DNA of 64,000 nucleotides, taken from assembly GCA_024529925.1 (NCBI GenBank), contig JAFEUB010001475.1:660501-724500 (forward strand), given 5' to 3'. The notes under the pieces are model-generated. The model made no database searches. It had not been told where the DNA came from and saw only the letters and a program-made list of their open reading frames with translations. Positions 34,001 through 42,186 of the stretch are shown one piece after another (position 1 is the stretch's first letter; every line of letters starts with the position of its first letter). Origin of the DNA: Ophthalmolycus amberensis (Eukaryota; Chordata; Actinopteri; Perciformes; Zoarcidae). The position numbers and the translations under genes were made by a program.

Positions 34001-37000
34001 GGAGGTTACAACATTCCTCCCTATTGACACGCCCCTCAATCACTGGCGTCACACACTCTACATTTCGGCCTCACCAGCGAACCCTTAATCAAGTGCTCAG
34101 TAGATGGACAGGATCACATCTTCCTCGTCGATACTGGAGCCACCTACTCGAGTGTGATGACCACGCAGCCGTTGTCGGACCGGTTTGTGTCAGTGGTGGG
34201 AGTCTCTGGCACTCCAGTTCGACAATTTTACACCACCCCTCTCCCCATCACATTTCACGATGCAACCCTCACACACAGCTTTCTCTCTGCTCCAAACTGC
34301 CCAGTCAACCTGCTAGGACGTGACCTGATGACTCGCCTCAATCTGAGCATCTGGATGAACCAAGAAGGTGTCCATGTCTCGTCCAACCCACCAACCAGTA
34401 CGTTGTCCATGCCAGTACGCATTCTCTCCCTTGCTTCCGTTACAGAGACGGTGTCCCCCACCGACGAAGAAGTCTACTGGCTACGCTGTCTTCAAAATGG
34501 CCCCCAGACCCCTGCCATTCAATATTGGTTCAACATTCTCAAACCAAAAATCACTCAGCTGTTCCCGTACAAAACTCCTCTGGACCACGTCCATTGCACT
34601 CTAAATGTCACACCAGATCCCGACGACCCCTACACAGAAGACTGGGATGAAAACATGTCTCACCTTAGACCCACCATTCAGTGTCTACACATCTATTGTG
34701 GCAAGGAAGGAGTAGCATCAAGAGTCGTTCTATCTCCCTTCCTTCGCTCATGGTACCAGCTAGATGCAGACTCATCACCCCATGTCACTTTGGCTGTTGG
34801 TTTTGGCCATGAAGCCAGAGGTCTGGGACCTATGATCAAGAGAGCACTAACTCTCACTTGGGAACCAACCACTACTGAAGGTCTGCTCAAAGCCAAGGAG
34901 GAGACCATGTGGAGATGGACAGCCCCTGACACTGTTGAACACACATTACCGGAACACCTCCCTTTGCCTCGTCACCATGGCAAATCGTGTTCAGATCATC
35001 CAGCTACAACTGCCTGTTTGTCTCAGGTCCCGGCTAAGTTATGGACCTCAGGGGCCTATGACGTTGGCCGCCTGACTACGGACCCCATCAAAGTCACATT
35101 CACAGACCCACATCAGCTTCCAGTGTACAGACCCCAATATCGCCTGAAACAAGAACAACTGGAAGGCATTTGGCCGACTATTGAAGGCCTGCTCCAAGCC
35201 GGAGTCATCTACCCCACCTCATCAGAGTTCAACACTCCCATACTTCCGGTTCCAAAGGCAGGAGGAAAAGGATGGAGAATGGTCCAGGATTTCCGCCCCG
35301 TGAACGACATCACAGTTCCAACAGGTCATCCGGTTCCAGATCCTCATCTCTCTCTCAGCAATTTGAGCCCTGCACACACCCACTTCACAGTAGTAGATCT
35401 GGCCAACGCTTTCTTCAGTGTCCCACTGCACAAAGACTCTCAGCCCATCTTCGCCTTCACCTTTAATGGTCAGCAGTATACATATGCCTCCCTACCCCAG
35501 GGCTACAGGTGCTCCCCAGGCCTATTCAACCACCACTTACGCCTTCATCTTGCTGACCTCTCCCTCCCAGAAGGCGTAGTTCTGATTCAATATGTTGATG
35601 ATCTGCTTCTGGCAGCAACGTCAGCAGCTCTCTGCCTTGATTCCTCTGTCCGACTTCTCACTCTATTAGCCGAAAAGGGCTACAAAGTCAAGCGTTCAAA
35701 GGTACAGTTCGCCAGACGCCAAGTGTTGTTTTTGGGTCGCAATGTTTCATCAGACGGGCAAGGCCTGTCACACACGCACAGGGCCACCATCTTGCAACAT
35801 CCCCGACCACTCACTGTGGCCGCTCTCCTCTCATTTCTGGGCCTGACAGGCTACTCACGAGCCCATATCCCAGACTACACCAACCACACCACCATTCTCA
35901 GAGAGATGTTGAAGGAAGTGGGCCCCAGAAATCTTACTGCCAACCTCACATGGACAGCAGAGGGTGAAACAGCCTTCACCCGCTTGAAGCAAGCACTTGC
36001 GAATGCAGCCGCACTCATGTCCCCAGACTACTCCCTACCGTTCCACCTTGATGTTTCTGAAAGACACAGCCTACTAAATGCTGTACTCTTCCAGAAAAAG
36101 GGGGGTGAAAGAGACGTACTGATGTATCATTCATCAAAACTTGACGCTGTGGAAAACGGTCAATCCACGTGCGCAAGGTATGTTGCAGCAGTGGCAAAAG
36201 CAATTGAAAAGACTTCTCATATTGTCATGGGCCATCCACTGGAAGTACACACGCATCATGGCGTGGCGGCATTCCTGATGAGTAAAGAATTCACGTTCAG
36301 TGCCGCAAGGAAAACAAAGATTCAACACACTTGCACCATGCCACACATCACCTATGTGCCAGCCACAAGAAATATGACAGCTAACTTCACGGATGGACAA
36401 CCACATGTGTGCGAGGAAGTTGCAGTACAAGAAAACAAATTGAGATCGGATCTCCAGAACACTCCCCACCTCACCGCTGAAGCCTGGCTCTACACGGATG
36501 GTTGCTGCTACAAAGGAGAAGAAGGGAACATTGCATCCTATGCAGTGGTGGAACAGAAGGGTGATGGCTATCACCAAACAGTGGAGTCAGGGATACTGCC
36601 ACAACCCGCTTCAGCACAACTAGCAGAAGTGGAAGCACTGATTCAGGCTCTGAAGTGGAGCACGGACAAAATTGTAAATATCTTCACAGATTCGGCTTAC
36701 GCCCATGGAGCGGCCCACATCGATGGCCCTGTATGGCAAAGACGCAACTTCACCACTTCAAATGACCACCCCATAAAACACGAAGCAGCTATGAGAAGAC
36801 TGGTAGAAGCAATCCAACTACCAAAGGGGGTGGCCATCATGAAATGCAAAGGACATGACACAATCAAATCACGAATCAGCGCCGGTAATGACGCGGCAGA
36901 CAAAGCAGCAAAGAAAACTGGAGGCTACACACCTCGCCAAATGGTTATGAAGCCAACATCCGGCCCACCGGAGCTCACCATCGAACACATCAAAGATCAT

Positions 37001-40000
37001 CAAAAGAAAGCAGGACCTTATGAATGGTCCGAATGGACACGAAAAGGAGCCACAAAAGACAAAGAAGGTCTGTGGAGAGCCCACGACGGTAGAGTGGTTG
37101 CCTCAGCAGGACTGTGTGCAGCACTCCTACCAGGGGCCCACGGACCTACGCACGAGGGAAAGAAACGGACATTGGACAATTTAAAACAACTATGGTGGCA
37201 TCCGCACATGGAAGCGATATCTTTCCTCTTCTGCGATGAATGTCAAATTTGTGGCAATCACAATTCAAGAAAACCATTCAAGACACCGATGGGATCTTAT
37301 CCCGTGCCCTCAGCCTGTTTCCAAGACATTAGCATAGATTATACAGATATGGGACCAGAGAACAGAGTGCAGGGAAAGAGGTACATCTTGGTAATGGTAG
37401 ACAGATTTTCAAGATGGGTGGAAGCAATTCCCACCAAGAGAGAAGACGCGCAGACAGTTGTAAAATGGCTGCAGACAGAACTGATTCCCCGTTACGGAGT
37501 ACCGAGATGCATCCGCTCCGATAACGGATCACACTTTAGCAACACCATGCTCGCACAGGTAGAGCAATTTCTGGGAATCACACACAAATTCGGGTCAGTC
37601 TATCACCCGCAATCTCAGGGCCTGGTGGAACGAGCGAATCAGACCCTTAAGGCCAAAATTGCCAAAGTTTGCGCGGGCTCCAAATTGACATGGGTTGAAG
37701 CCCTGCCTCTGGCCCTTATGGCCATGAGGTCCGGAAAAGGGGGAGAAACACATCTCTCCCCACACGAGATCATGACTGGCCGGTCGATGCCAGGTCCACC
37801 CAGAGATGGAGGTCATATGCCACCTTTGGATGTACAGCAGATTGAAATGTCTGACTATATGAGTGCCCTAACTTCTCTTACTGAAGCTCTCTCCAAACAG
37901 ATCGAGAGGACTCGAGCAGTACCTGAAGCAGCGGCAGCTGGAAAGCAGATACAAGTAGGTGATTGGGTCAGGGTCAAGGTTCACAAGCGCAGGTGGACTG
38001 ACCCCAGGTGGACTGGGCCGTACGAGGTGAAGGAGGTTACTTCACACTCGGTCCAGGTCAAGGGCAAATCAGGCGCCCCTTGGCACCACCTGACACACTG
38101 TGTCCCAGCACCGGTACCAACCAGAACACTGGGAGAAATTCGCACTGATTTGGAAAATGCACCGAGAGTCTAGACGCTCTCTAGGGGCCCCTCATGCAGA
38201 CCCCGCCGATGTGAAGAAAACAATGATGGGGGTGGGGGTGGGTATGGGCATACTTGCTGCCCTCATGTTGTGGGGACTACAAACCATGTATCAGACACAC
38301 CAGCACCCAACATCTAATTCTACTGCCCCTTTTTCAAATCAGACTCACAACCGAACAAGACGCAGCACCCCAACATTGGTCCATAAGACAGCATGTAGAT
38401 CCAAACTCGTTCTGGCCATAGCAGTTTACATCGCGGTTTTCATAGCTATTCTCATCACCTGTGGCTGTTGCTGCATCCCCTGCCTCCGAACTTTGATAGG
38501 CCGTCTTATTACATATGTTGCTTATCCACTGTTGGGTGGAGACCAGCCGGCCTCGGACTCAGAGGGGTCATGGGACCAAGAAGAACCAGAGTTGCGTTCC
38601 TTGACAACCTCCCAGTTAGACGATGACACACAAGTTTAAGAAGTTCACACCTAGCAGGTGTGAAAAGGGGGATTTGTTAATAAAATATATTCTTTCACTG
38701 TTAAATAATATGCTATACTTGTAAAGCTTATACTGCGGAGTTGTGAGGTCACTGTAAGTAGGTCAAAAACTCCGAACAGGGCTTTCCGTCACCTGTTCGC
38801 ACGATAGAAACAGACACAGTGGCCTTGAAAGTAACGCTTGCTTAAACACCAGATTAGGGAGGAAACTGCCATCTTAGAGTTAGCAAAAGAGCTCTCTTAT
38901 CTATTCACACAGAGACTTCGAAATAGCTTAGAACTGCACCCTGTTTGACACCGTAAAGTGTTAACAACATTTCACACATACTGATATTCCAGAGAAGGCG
39001 GGATCCGGAAATGAGCCAGTGTGGATGACGATATCCAGTGCTCCAACCGGCTGTCTGCCAGCTAAAAACAGACCCGCCTCCATCTTTGCTTTGACCAATA
39101 GGCTTCCCTCCGAAGAACCTATGAACCTATCAGACGCATGCGCACTTTTGTATTAAGCGCCTTAGGTTTCACTTTTAGAGACACCTTGTTAGAGTCCGGA
39201 CTCGTTCAACAGCTGGACATAATACTTCTGTCACAAATAAATGTTTAATTGCTTGAATTGAGCTAAACGCCTCGATCTCAGTCTGTTACTCGATTTCCAT
39301 TCTCAATATCAGCGTAGGGAACAGCGTAGTAAACAGGGTAGTAAACAGGGTAGTAAACAGGAAGAGGAACAAAGCCTTGTTGTTGTCCCTCCATCACAAA
39401 GTGTGGTGGTGGGAACTGCAGCTCACCCTCAGCCTCCTGAAGCCCGTCCACAAGAGCCGCACCAACGCCAACCTCTTCCTCCTCGTCCTCGTAATCAGGA
39501 AGGACCGGGTCGTCGGGCATAAGGGCGGCATCAGGGCGGACTGAGGTAGGAAGAAAAACATTTATTTAAACAAAGTCACATCCACAAGCCACCAACTAAT
39601 ACAAAGCCACCGCTAGTCTGCTTCAAAAGGAAACTATTTCAGTATTTATCAGGAGCAAATTATGAAAATGCTATTTCCATGTGAGACCATAGCCACGGTC
39701 CAAACTTATTCTATAGGGAAAGGCCAGTGTGCACATTATCACCAGCCGAGCACTTTTAAAAAGACGCTCTTACATTTGGAACTGGATTCAGAAAACGTCA
39801 TTCACATACTAATATAATCAGACATTTGCCCAAACTATTTTCCACTTCATAGTGTATATGCAACCTTGTATTGGTAAAAGCTGTTGTCCTCCATTGTACT
39901 ATGCTGTACACACTGCAAAATACTCAAATACACAAATACTCCATCATGCTCTTATATCATCTGTTTCTTCACTTAAAGAACATATTGGCTGGGGTGCTGT

Positions 40001-41292
40001 GCAATAAACATGTTAAATTGTGATGAATGGATCCAAATCACATCCATTTGTTATCGTTTGTTTAAAGAGCACAGTAGCAGTAATGAAGGGCTAAAGAGCT
40101 AAAGTGATGTGGAGTTGTATTCAGTCAGATTTAGTTATTTGGCATACAGTACTTCTGTCTACTTGGTGAGGGAAGAATGGATCAGTTTAACCCTTGTTTG
40201 CACAACACAATTCTACATAACAACCCTGTTCACATTGTATAGCCATAATAAAAGTCAAACTACTATATTATAAGTCAGAACAAAGCGTGTTGCATCATAG
40301 TTTGGACCTTGTGGTGATTCTGACTCTATTCAGTGAGAGATGACACTGCCTCCAATACTATCTAAAGTTTCTAATAAACTGTGAAAAACACTGAGATGAA
40401 GCCAAAAGGTTTGATGCCAGAGACCCGTGTGCGCAATTACGGAGGCAATTACACACGCCAAAACGTGGGTCCCTGCCGTTAATTCAGGCGCTAGTAACAA
40501 CATGGTTTCTGCAAAATATCCACAGTGAAATATGTGCATCTTGGCACCTCAAACTAATTTATTGTATTTAGTCCGCTGCATGACAAACCACTTTACAGAT
40601 AAAACTACATGACCCACAAATCACAATGTTATGATGACACTAACATGACTGACAGATGACTGAACACTTTGGATTTTAGGTCCATTAACTGTCAGACATT
40701 TACGTTCACGCAAAACAACGTCAACGCTACATCTCTTTCATTCAGGCTCATAACAATATTGATCCGTTGGTGCATTTTAATGAATATCTTAAAGATAGCT
40801 CTCAAATGCTCCTTCTTTTAGTTCTATCTTGCCATGGTGCTAGGAAGAGTTCCATTTCTCAAAATGGTGGAGGCGCCATTTTGTTTCTGAGATTGTCAAC
40901 ACAAAAATCGACGATATGATCCCCTCAAACAAAAATAACGGTGTTTTCATGTCCCTGCACATGTGTTAACACATTCCACACCTATTTCGAAGAAGAAAGT
41001 CCAGTCTTAACATATAATTATTGTTTTACATCAGAAAATGTGAGTGGCCTCAAAATCTGAGTTTATGTAATTAGCTAGCTTACAATTCTGAACATTCTTT
41101 AGCTTAATATAGCTTAATATTCATCAATTTAACGTAATTAAACGCACATTTTGTACTGAAATTACCTTTTATGGAGTCAAGGGACATTAATAAACACATT
41201 TGGCATGAAATTAAAAGTAAAAAAAAAAAGAAATTACCTGAAGGTCTGATGATACACACTGGTCTGCACACCGGGGGTCCACTGGAAGCCAT
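25100..41292 (-). CDS. Unknown acidic proline-rich gene, exon 2 split by ERV2
   Basis: Exon 1 is 41238-41292 (ATG at 41290-41292, 18 codons, donor CAG|GTAATT). After a 1.7-kb intron, exon 2 starts at 39540 behind CTACCTCAG. It runs to 39309, where ERV2 begins, and resumes at 25472 (the 4-bp duplication counted once) to a TGA at 25100-25102. The pieces add to 657 nt, exactly 219 codons, with no stop at the junction, so the split is clearly an insertion into one exon. The protein is acidic (DYEDEEEE), has a 12-bp coding repeat (PVYYPVYY), ADPAFPHA repeats, and ends in STKRRREESDDEEE and MKRRRW, a likely nuclear-localisation pattern. I do not recognise the family. With a 13.8-kb provirus in antisense inside the exon, this allele is probably null. 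Confidence 0.55.
25473..25476. repeat. ERV2 target-site duplication, left copy (TCAG)
   Basis: TCAG precedes the 5' LTR and recurs at 39309-39312 after the 3' LTR. Confidence 0.8.
25477..26134 (+). repeat. ERV2 5' LTR
   Basis: 658 bp. The first 24 bp (TGTTAATAAAATATATTCTT plus TCAC) occur twice, at 25477 and 25501. CCAAT lies in 'GACCAATAGGCTTCC' and AATAAA in 'CACAAATAAATG'. It ends ...TTCTCAATA, so the terminus is TA and not the usual CA, supported by the primer site and the target duplication on the two sides. Confidence 0.9.
26135..26152 (+). other. ERV2 primer-binding site, initiator tRNA-Met
   Basis: TGGTAGCAGAGGATGGTT, identical to the ERV1 site and complementary to the 3' end of initiator tRNA-Met. 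Confidence 0.9.
26153..28168 (+). other. ERV2 leader
   Basis: A 2-kb untranslated leader. It shares the degenerate 150-170 bp units of the ERV1 leader (for example TTTCGTGCAAACGCTATAAA at about 27099-27118). A short segment containing ATATATGTGTCAGTTTTA..TTACAGGGTCAGAGAAAT is duplicated at 27405-27530. Next come the 55-bp array and an A-rich stretch (28020-28160) just before the gag ATG. Confidence 0.7.
27656..27992 (+). repeat. 55-bp tandem array in the ERV2 leader, six units
   Basis: The unit contains TTTGACAGGAGCTTTGGCTC, then CCTCTGTTGGCACTTCAGGA, then ACTGCAAGAAGAACA. ERV1 has about one unit at the same place. The unit core resembles the first codons of gag (GGCTCCATCTGGAGGCTATT then CAGGAGAACTACG), suggesting it arose by duplication of the gag start. 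Confidence 0.85.
28169..28649 (+). pseudogene. gag: ERV2 gag, 5' part (interrupted by LINE)
   Basis: Starts at an ATG (28169) after an A-rich leader. About 160 codons match the ERV1 matrix region (APSGGYSG, WDNCMKRW, PPSVNNLR). The frame is cut at the LINE target duplication 28643-28649, and translation would run into LINE sequence and stop at 28760-28762. The distal part resumes in frame at 32075, so the break is entirely due to the insertion. Confidence 0.9.
28785..29136 (-). repeat. Two tandem ERV-leader-like units inside the LINE 3' region
   Basis: Units at 28785-28967 and 28968-29136 are nearly identical to each other. Their reverse complement (ATATCGCCATTTCCTCCGGG, GTGCAAGGCGTAC, CCAGACGTGGTT, GCGGCAGTGTATGG) lines up with the leader unit of ERV1 at about 12595-12770 and of ERV2 at about 26920-27060. 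A piece of LINE 3' sequence (AAACCATTAAAAGCAT...GGAGATTTAAAA) flanks them on both sides, at about 28719-28765 and 29163-29210. Confidence 0.75.
29300..32023 (-). CDS. L2-type LINE ORF2: endonuclease and reverse transcriptase
   Basis: About 907 codons without a stop. An APE-type endonuclease domain starts near ILFLTETWLN and includes GGGVAVLF, DFNIH and SDHFCVF motifs. Reverse transcriptase has LDLSAAFDTVDH, GVPQGSILGPLLF and the catalytic YADDTQIY. The C-terminus has SLHWLPVQQRIDFKI and APHIWNKVPE, typical of the L2 group. The open frame extends upstream without an ATG (the first codon listed is GTG), so the N-terminus of the endonuclease is missing. Preserved coding suggests recent activity of the family. 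Confidence 0.92.
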   Translation of the reverse strand: MAKSDILFLTETWLNQDNSAAVLIESTPPNFSFMSETRAHKKGGGVAVLFNDSLQCKQMPFGHFSSFEYVALNSNQALFLNIYRPPKYCATFFDEFTELLSVICIDFDCVVIVGDFNIHVDNPQDRESIELSGVLDNYDLTQHVTGPTHNRGHTLDLIITKGVNISKVAVTDVALSDHFCVFFESAISLHTNVQTKVVTKRYISENTSELFIQKFSSTPALSCLSVNELVDGFNFKVKNIIDAIAPTKVKVISGKQRSPWRNATLVKMEKRECRKAERRWRKTNLQVHCDIYKERLRNYNLELRNARQSFFSDIITKNKNNTRALFATVDRLTNPPVSVAAELQSTWACNQFASFFTDKIQKIRQAVSASTSTTGYVLSRSNIHSNIMSQFHSIDRRSLEDIIQHLKSSSCCLDILPTHFFKNISNCMTTDLLQIVNTSLLSGVFPQALKTAVIKPLLKKASLDSATMKNYRPISNLPFLSKIIEKAVFQQLTNFLTVNNCFDVFQSGFRQHHSTETALVKVFNDIHLNIDNSRSSVLVLLDLSAAFDTVDHAILLERLKIWVGLSGTALNWFESYLKGREYFVSVADYTSELTKMTCGVPQGSILGPLLFNIYMLPLAQIMENNKVCYHNYADDTQIYITMSPGDYNPIQGLGNCIEQINNWMCQNFLQLNKDKTEVIVFGTKDEQLKITAQLQSLMLKPTNQARNLGVVMDSDLNLNSHIKTITKSAYYHLKNISRIRGLMSQQDLEKLVHAFIFSRLDYCNGVFTGLCKKSVRKLQLIQNAAARVLTKTRRVDHITPVLRSLHWLPVQQRIDFKILLLVYKALNGFGPKYISDLLLPYEPSRPLRSSGTGLLSVPRVRTKHGEAAFSFSAPHIWNKVPESCRSAETLSSFKSRLKTFLFAAAFN
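32075..34027 (+). pseudogene. gag: ERV2 gag, 3' part
   Basis: Resumes the gag frame at the right copy of the LINE target duplication and runs to the UGA at 34025-34027. It carries the capsid region (FGFADMTSM, HAGADPWIELTEAL), a Gln-rich linker, one CCHC knuckle at 33782-33823 and an RG-rich tail. Identity with ERV1 is high after about 32940 and lower in the proline-rich middle. The first internal ATG is at 32228. Confidence 0.9.
33684..34088 (+). CDS. Overlapping 134-codon ORF across gag end in ERV2 (speculative)
   Basis: Same length, position and frame relation as the ERV1 ORF at 15390-15794, and the same ending. It overlaps the knuckle-coding part of gag and crosses the gag UGA. See the ERV1 entry for doubts. 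Confidence 0.2.
   Translation: MTSHAHGSHRANGVEEEEPEEEEHLETEERPISATTVGDRDTLQETAEQHRSKHREEEDSTPGEEADGAMTDKDHSKGPIRLLGTSHMILKAGLMPHRQVANNNGLEVTTFLPIDTPLNHWRHTLYISASPANP
34028..38173 (+). CDS. pol: ERV2 pro-pol polyprotein
   Basis: In the gag frame directly after the UGA; the first own ATG is at 34154. Protease DTGA is at 34130-34141 and RT YVDD at 35591-35602. RNase H has the family-like GNDAADKAAK motif near 36883-36912. Integrase has HHCC, the catalytic D, D, E residues and a GPYEV C-terminal module. The frame is open throughout. It differs from ERV1 by scattered substitutions and two extra RNase H codons. It looks enzymatically intact, though gag is broken upstream. Confidence 0.93.
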   Translation, partial: HAPQSLASHTLHFGLTSEPLIKCSVDGQDHIFLVDTGATYSSVMTTQPLSDRFVSVVGVSGTPVRQFYTTPLPITFHDATLTHSFLSAPNCPVNLLGRDLMTRLNLSIWMNQEGVHVSSNPPTSTLSMPVRILSLASVTETVSPTDEEVYWLRCLQNGPQTPAIQYWFNILKPKITQLFPYKTPLDHVHCTLNVTPDPDDPYTEDWDENMSHLRPTIQCLHIYCGKEGVASRVVLSPFLRSWYQLDADSSPHVTLAVGFGHEARGLGPMIKRALTLTWEPTTTEGLLKAKEETMWRWTAPDTVEHTLPEHLPLPRHHGKSCSDHPATTACLSQVPAKLWTSGAYDVGRLTTDPIKVTFTDPHQLPVYRPQYRLKQEQLEGIWPTIEGLLQAGVIYPTSSEFNTPILPVPKAGGKGWRMVQDFRPVNDITVPTGHPVPDPHLSLSNLSPAHTHFTVVDLANAFFSVPLHKDSQPIFAFTFNGQQYTYASLPQGYRCSPGLFNHHLRLHLADLSLPEGVVLIQYVDDLLLAATSAALCLDSSVRLLTLLAEKGYKVKRSKVQFARRQVLFLGRNVSSDGQGLSHTHRATILQHPRPLTVAALLSFLGLTGYSRAHIPDYTNHTTILREMLKEVGPRNLTANLTWTAEGETAFTRLKQALANAAALMSPDYSLPFHLDVSERHSLLNAVLFQKKGGERDVLMYHSSKLDAVENGQSTCARYVAAVAKAIEKTSHIVMGHPLEVHTHHGVAAFLMSKEFTFSAARKTKIQHTCTMPHITYVPATRNMTANFTDGQPHVCEEVAVQENKLRSDLQNTPHLTAEAWLYTDGCCYKGEEGNIASYAVVEQKGDGYHQTVESGILPQPASAQLAEVEALIQALKWSTDKIVNIFTDSAYAHGAAHIDGPVWQRRNFTTSNDHPIKHEAAMRRLVEAIQLPKGVAIMKCKGHDTIKSRISAGNDAADKAAKKTGGYTPRQMVMKPTSGPPELTIEHIKDHQKKAGPYEWSEWTRKGATKDKEGLWRAHDGRVVASAGLCAALLPGAHGPTHEGKKRTLDNLKQLWWHPHMEAISFLFCDECQICGNHNSRKPFKTPMGSYPVPSACFQDISIDYTDMGPENRVQGKRYILVMVDRFSRWVEAIPTKREDAQTVVKWLQTELIPRYGVPRCIRSDNGSHFSNTMLAQVEQFLGITHKFGSVYHPQSQGLVERANQTLKAKIAKVCAGSKLTWVEALPLALMAMRSGKGGETHLSPHEIMTGRSMPGPPRDGGHMPPLDVQQIEMSDYMSALTSLTEALSKQIERTRAVPEAAAAGKQIQVGDWVRVKVHKRRWTDPRWTGPYEVKEVTSHSVQVKGKSGAPWHHLTHCVPAPVPTRTLGEIRTDLENAPRV
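38100..38639 (+). pseudogene. env: ERV2 env remnant with membrane span
   Basis: A 179-codon ORF overlapping the end of pol in another frame. It keeps a hydrophobic signal-like segment, three N-glycosylation sequons (NST, NQT, NRT), a basic RTRR site, then a membrane span followed by a cysteine cluster (CGCCCIPC) and an acidic tail. The receptor-binding surface region and most of the transmembrane subunit ectodomain are absent. It could instead be a small membrane accessory protein. ERV1 has lost the span as well. Confidence 0.6.
38662..38674 (+). other. ERV2 polypurine tract
   Basis: GAAAAGGGGGATT, identical to ERV1 and abutting the 3' LTR. Confidence 0.85.
38675..39308 (+). repeat. ERV2 3' LTR
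   Basis: 634 bp, TGTTAATAAA...TTCTCAATA, followed by the TCAG duplication at 39309-39312. By eye it matches the 5' LTR apart from the 24-bp duplication there. Confidence 0.93.
39541..41237 (-). other. Intron 1 of the unknown gene
   Basis: Bounded by GTAATT (41237) and CTACCTCAG (39541). AT-rich, with no ORF or repeat recognised inside. Confidence 0.5.
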
Positions 41293-41480
41293 TATATCCA
41301 ACAGGTATTGTTTGCTGTAGGTATTCAACTCAGTTCTCCAACAGTTTGTTTTCAAGGTGATCAGATCTCTGAGAGCTCAATCTTTGAGGTGCTGCAGGTA
41401 AACTTGTTAGGTTCAAGTGCATCTCAGAAGGCCGTTTTTTGATGACGTCACTATTATGTGGCCACGCCCCCTCCACTAAC
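41293..41480 (-). promoter_or_regulatory. Putative promoter of the unknown gene
   Basis: A perfect cAMP-response element TGACGTCA at 41443-41450, followed by a CCACGCCCC GC-box-like motif (about 41461-41470), lies about 150 bp upstream of the exon 1 ATG. No TATA box is evident. Confidence 0.4.
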
Positions 41481-42186
41481 GCAGGCATGCGTGTGTGAGA
41501 GAGATTTTATTTTGTAGTAAATTGTGTAAATGTAAATAGTTTGGACTGTGTGTGTTTACAATAGGTGTTTCCATAAATCCGTGATGTGTGTGATGACCTG
41601 TGATGATACACTTCACATCATCTTGACCCAGAGCATACATACAAGGTTCAACCAAGAATGAAACATGTCAGCAGTTTCATTTGTGTTGTTGTTGATTTAG
41701 ATATAAAAAGAATGAATAGAAAGGCAGTAGACATGAGTAGACATGAACTAAACTAAACTTGAATCACTGCATGCTTCCATTGACATCATGCAAAGATTGC
41801 ACAATTCATGAATCCCAAATGTATTGCATTTAATTGAGTACCATGTGGGGCTTTTTATTTGTCACCTGGATGATACAGAGCAGCCCACAGTCTGTGATTT
41901 TATTGCTTTGTGAAGTAATAAAATCACAGTTTTATTTTTGAATTGTTATTAATATTCACCTATATATACACATTGTGAGAAGATCACTTTGTGGTGCATT
42001 TTGCGACATATTTCTAAAAACAAGGGACACTAATCATGCATGTATGTCATCTGGACAGCCTCCACATGATGGCAGTATTGTAACTTCATTCACTTTTTAT
42101 TCACTGATATATTTTTGCCAACAGATGGCACCGCAGTCTCACGTGCAGTACTACAAGTAAGACGCCCTCTTTTCTTCTTCCAAACA
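41481..42186. other. Intergenic, nothing recognised
   Basis: AT-rich sequence with an imperfect inverted repeat around TCTGTGATTTTATTGCTTTG at about 41889-41935. No gene is seen. Confidence 0.4.

Larger units (their letters stand above)
25477..39308 (+). mobile_element. ERV2: endogenous retrovirus with nested LINE
   Basis: 13.8-kb provirus, about 10.4 kb without the LINE. It has LTRs, primer site, leader with a 55-bp array, gag interrupted by a LINE at 28650-32074, UGA, pro-pol, a longer env remnant, polypurine tract and a 4-bp target duplication. The LTRs appear identical by eye apart from a 24-bp tandem duplication at the very start of the 5' copy, so the insertion is very young. It is a sibling of ERV1: internal proteins are nearly the same but the U3 and leader are diverged. 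It lies antisense inside an exon of the unknown host gene. Confidence 0.95.
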
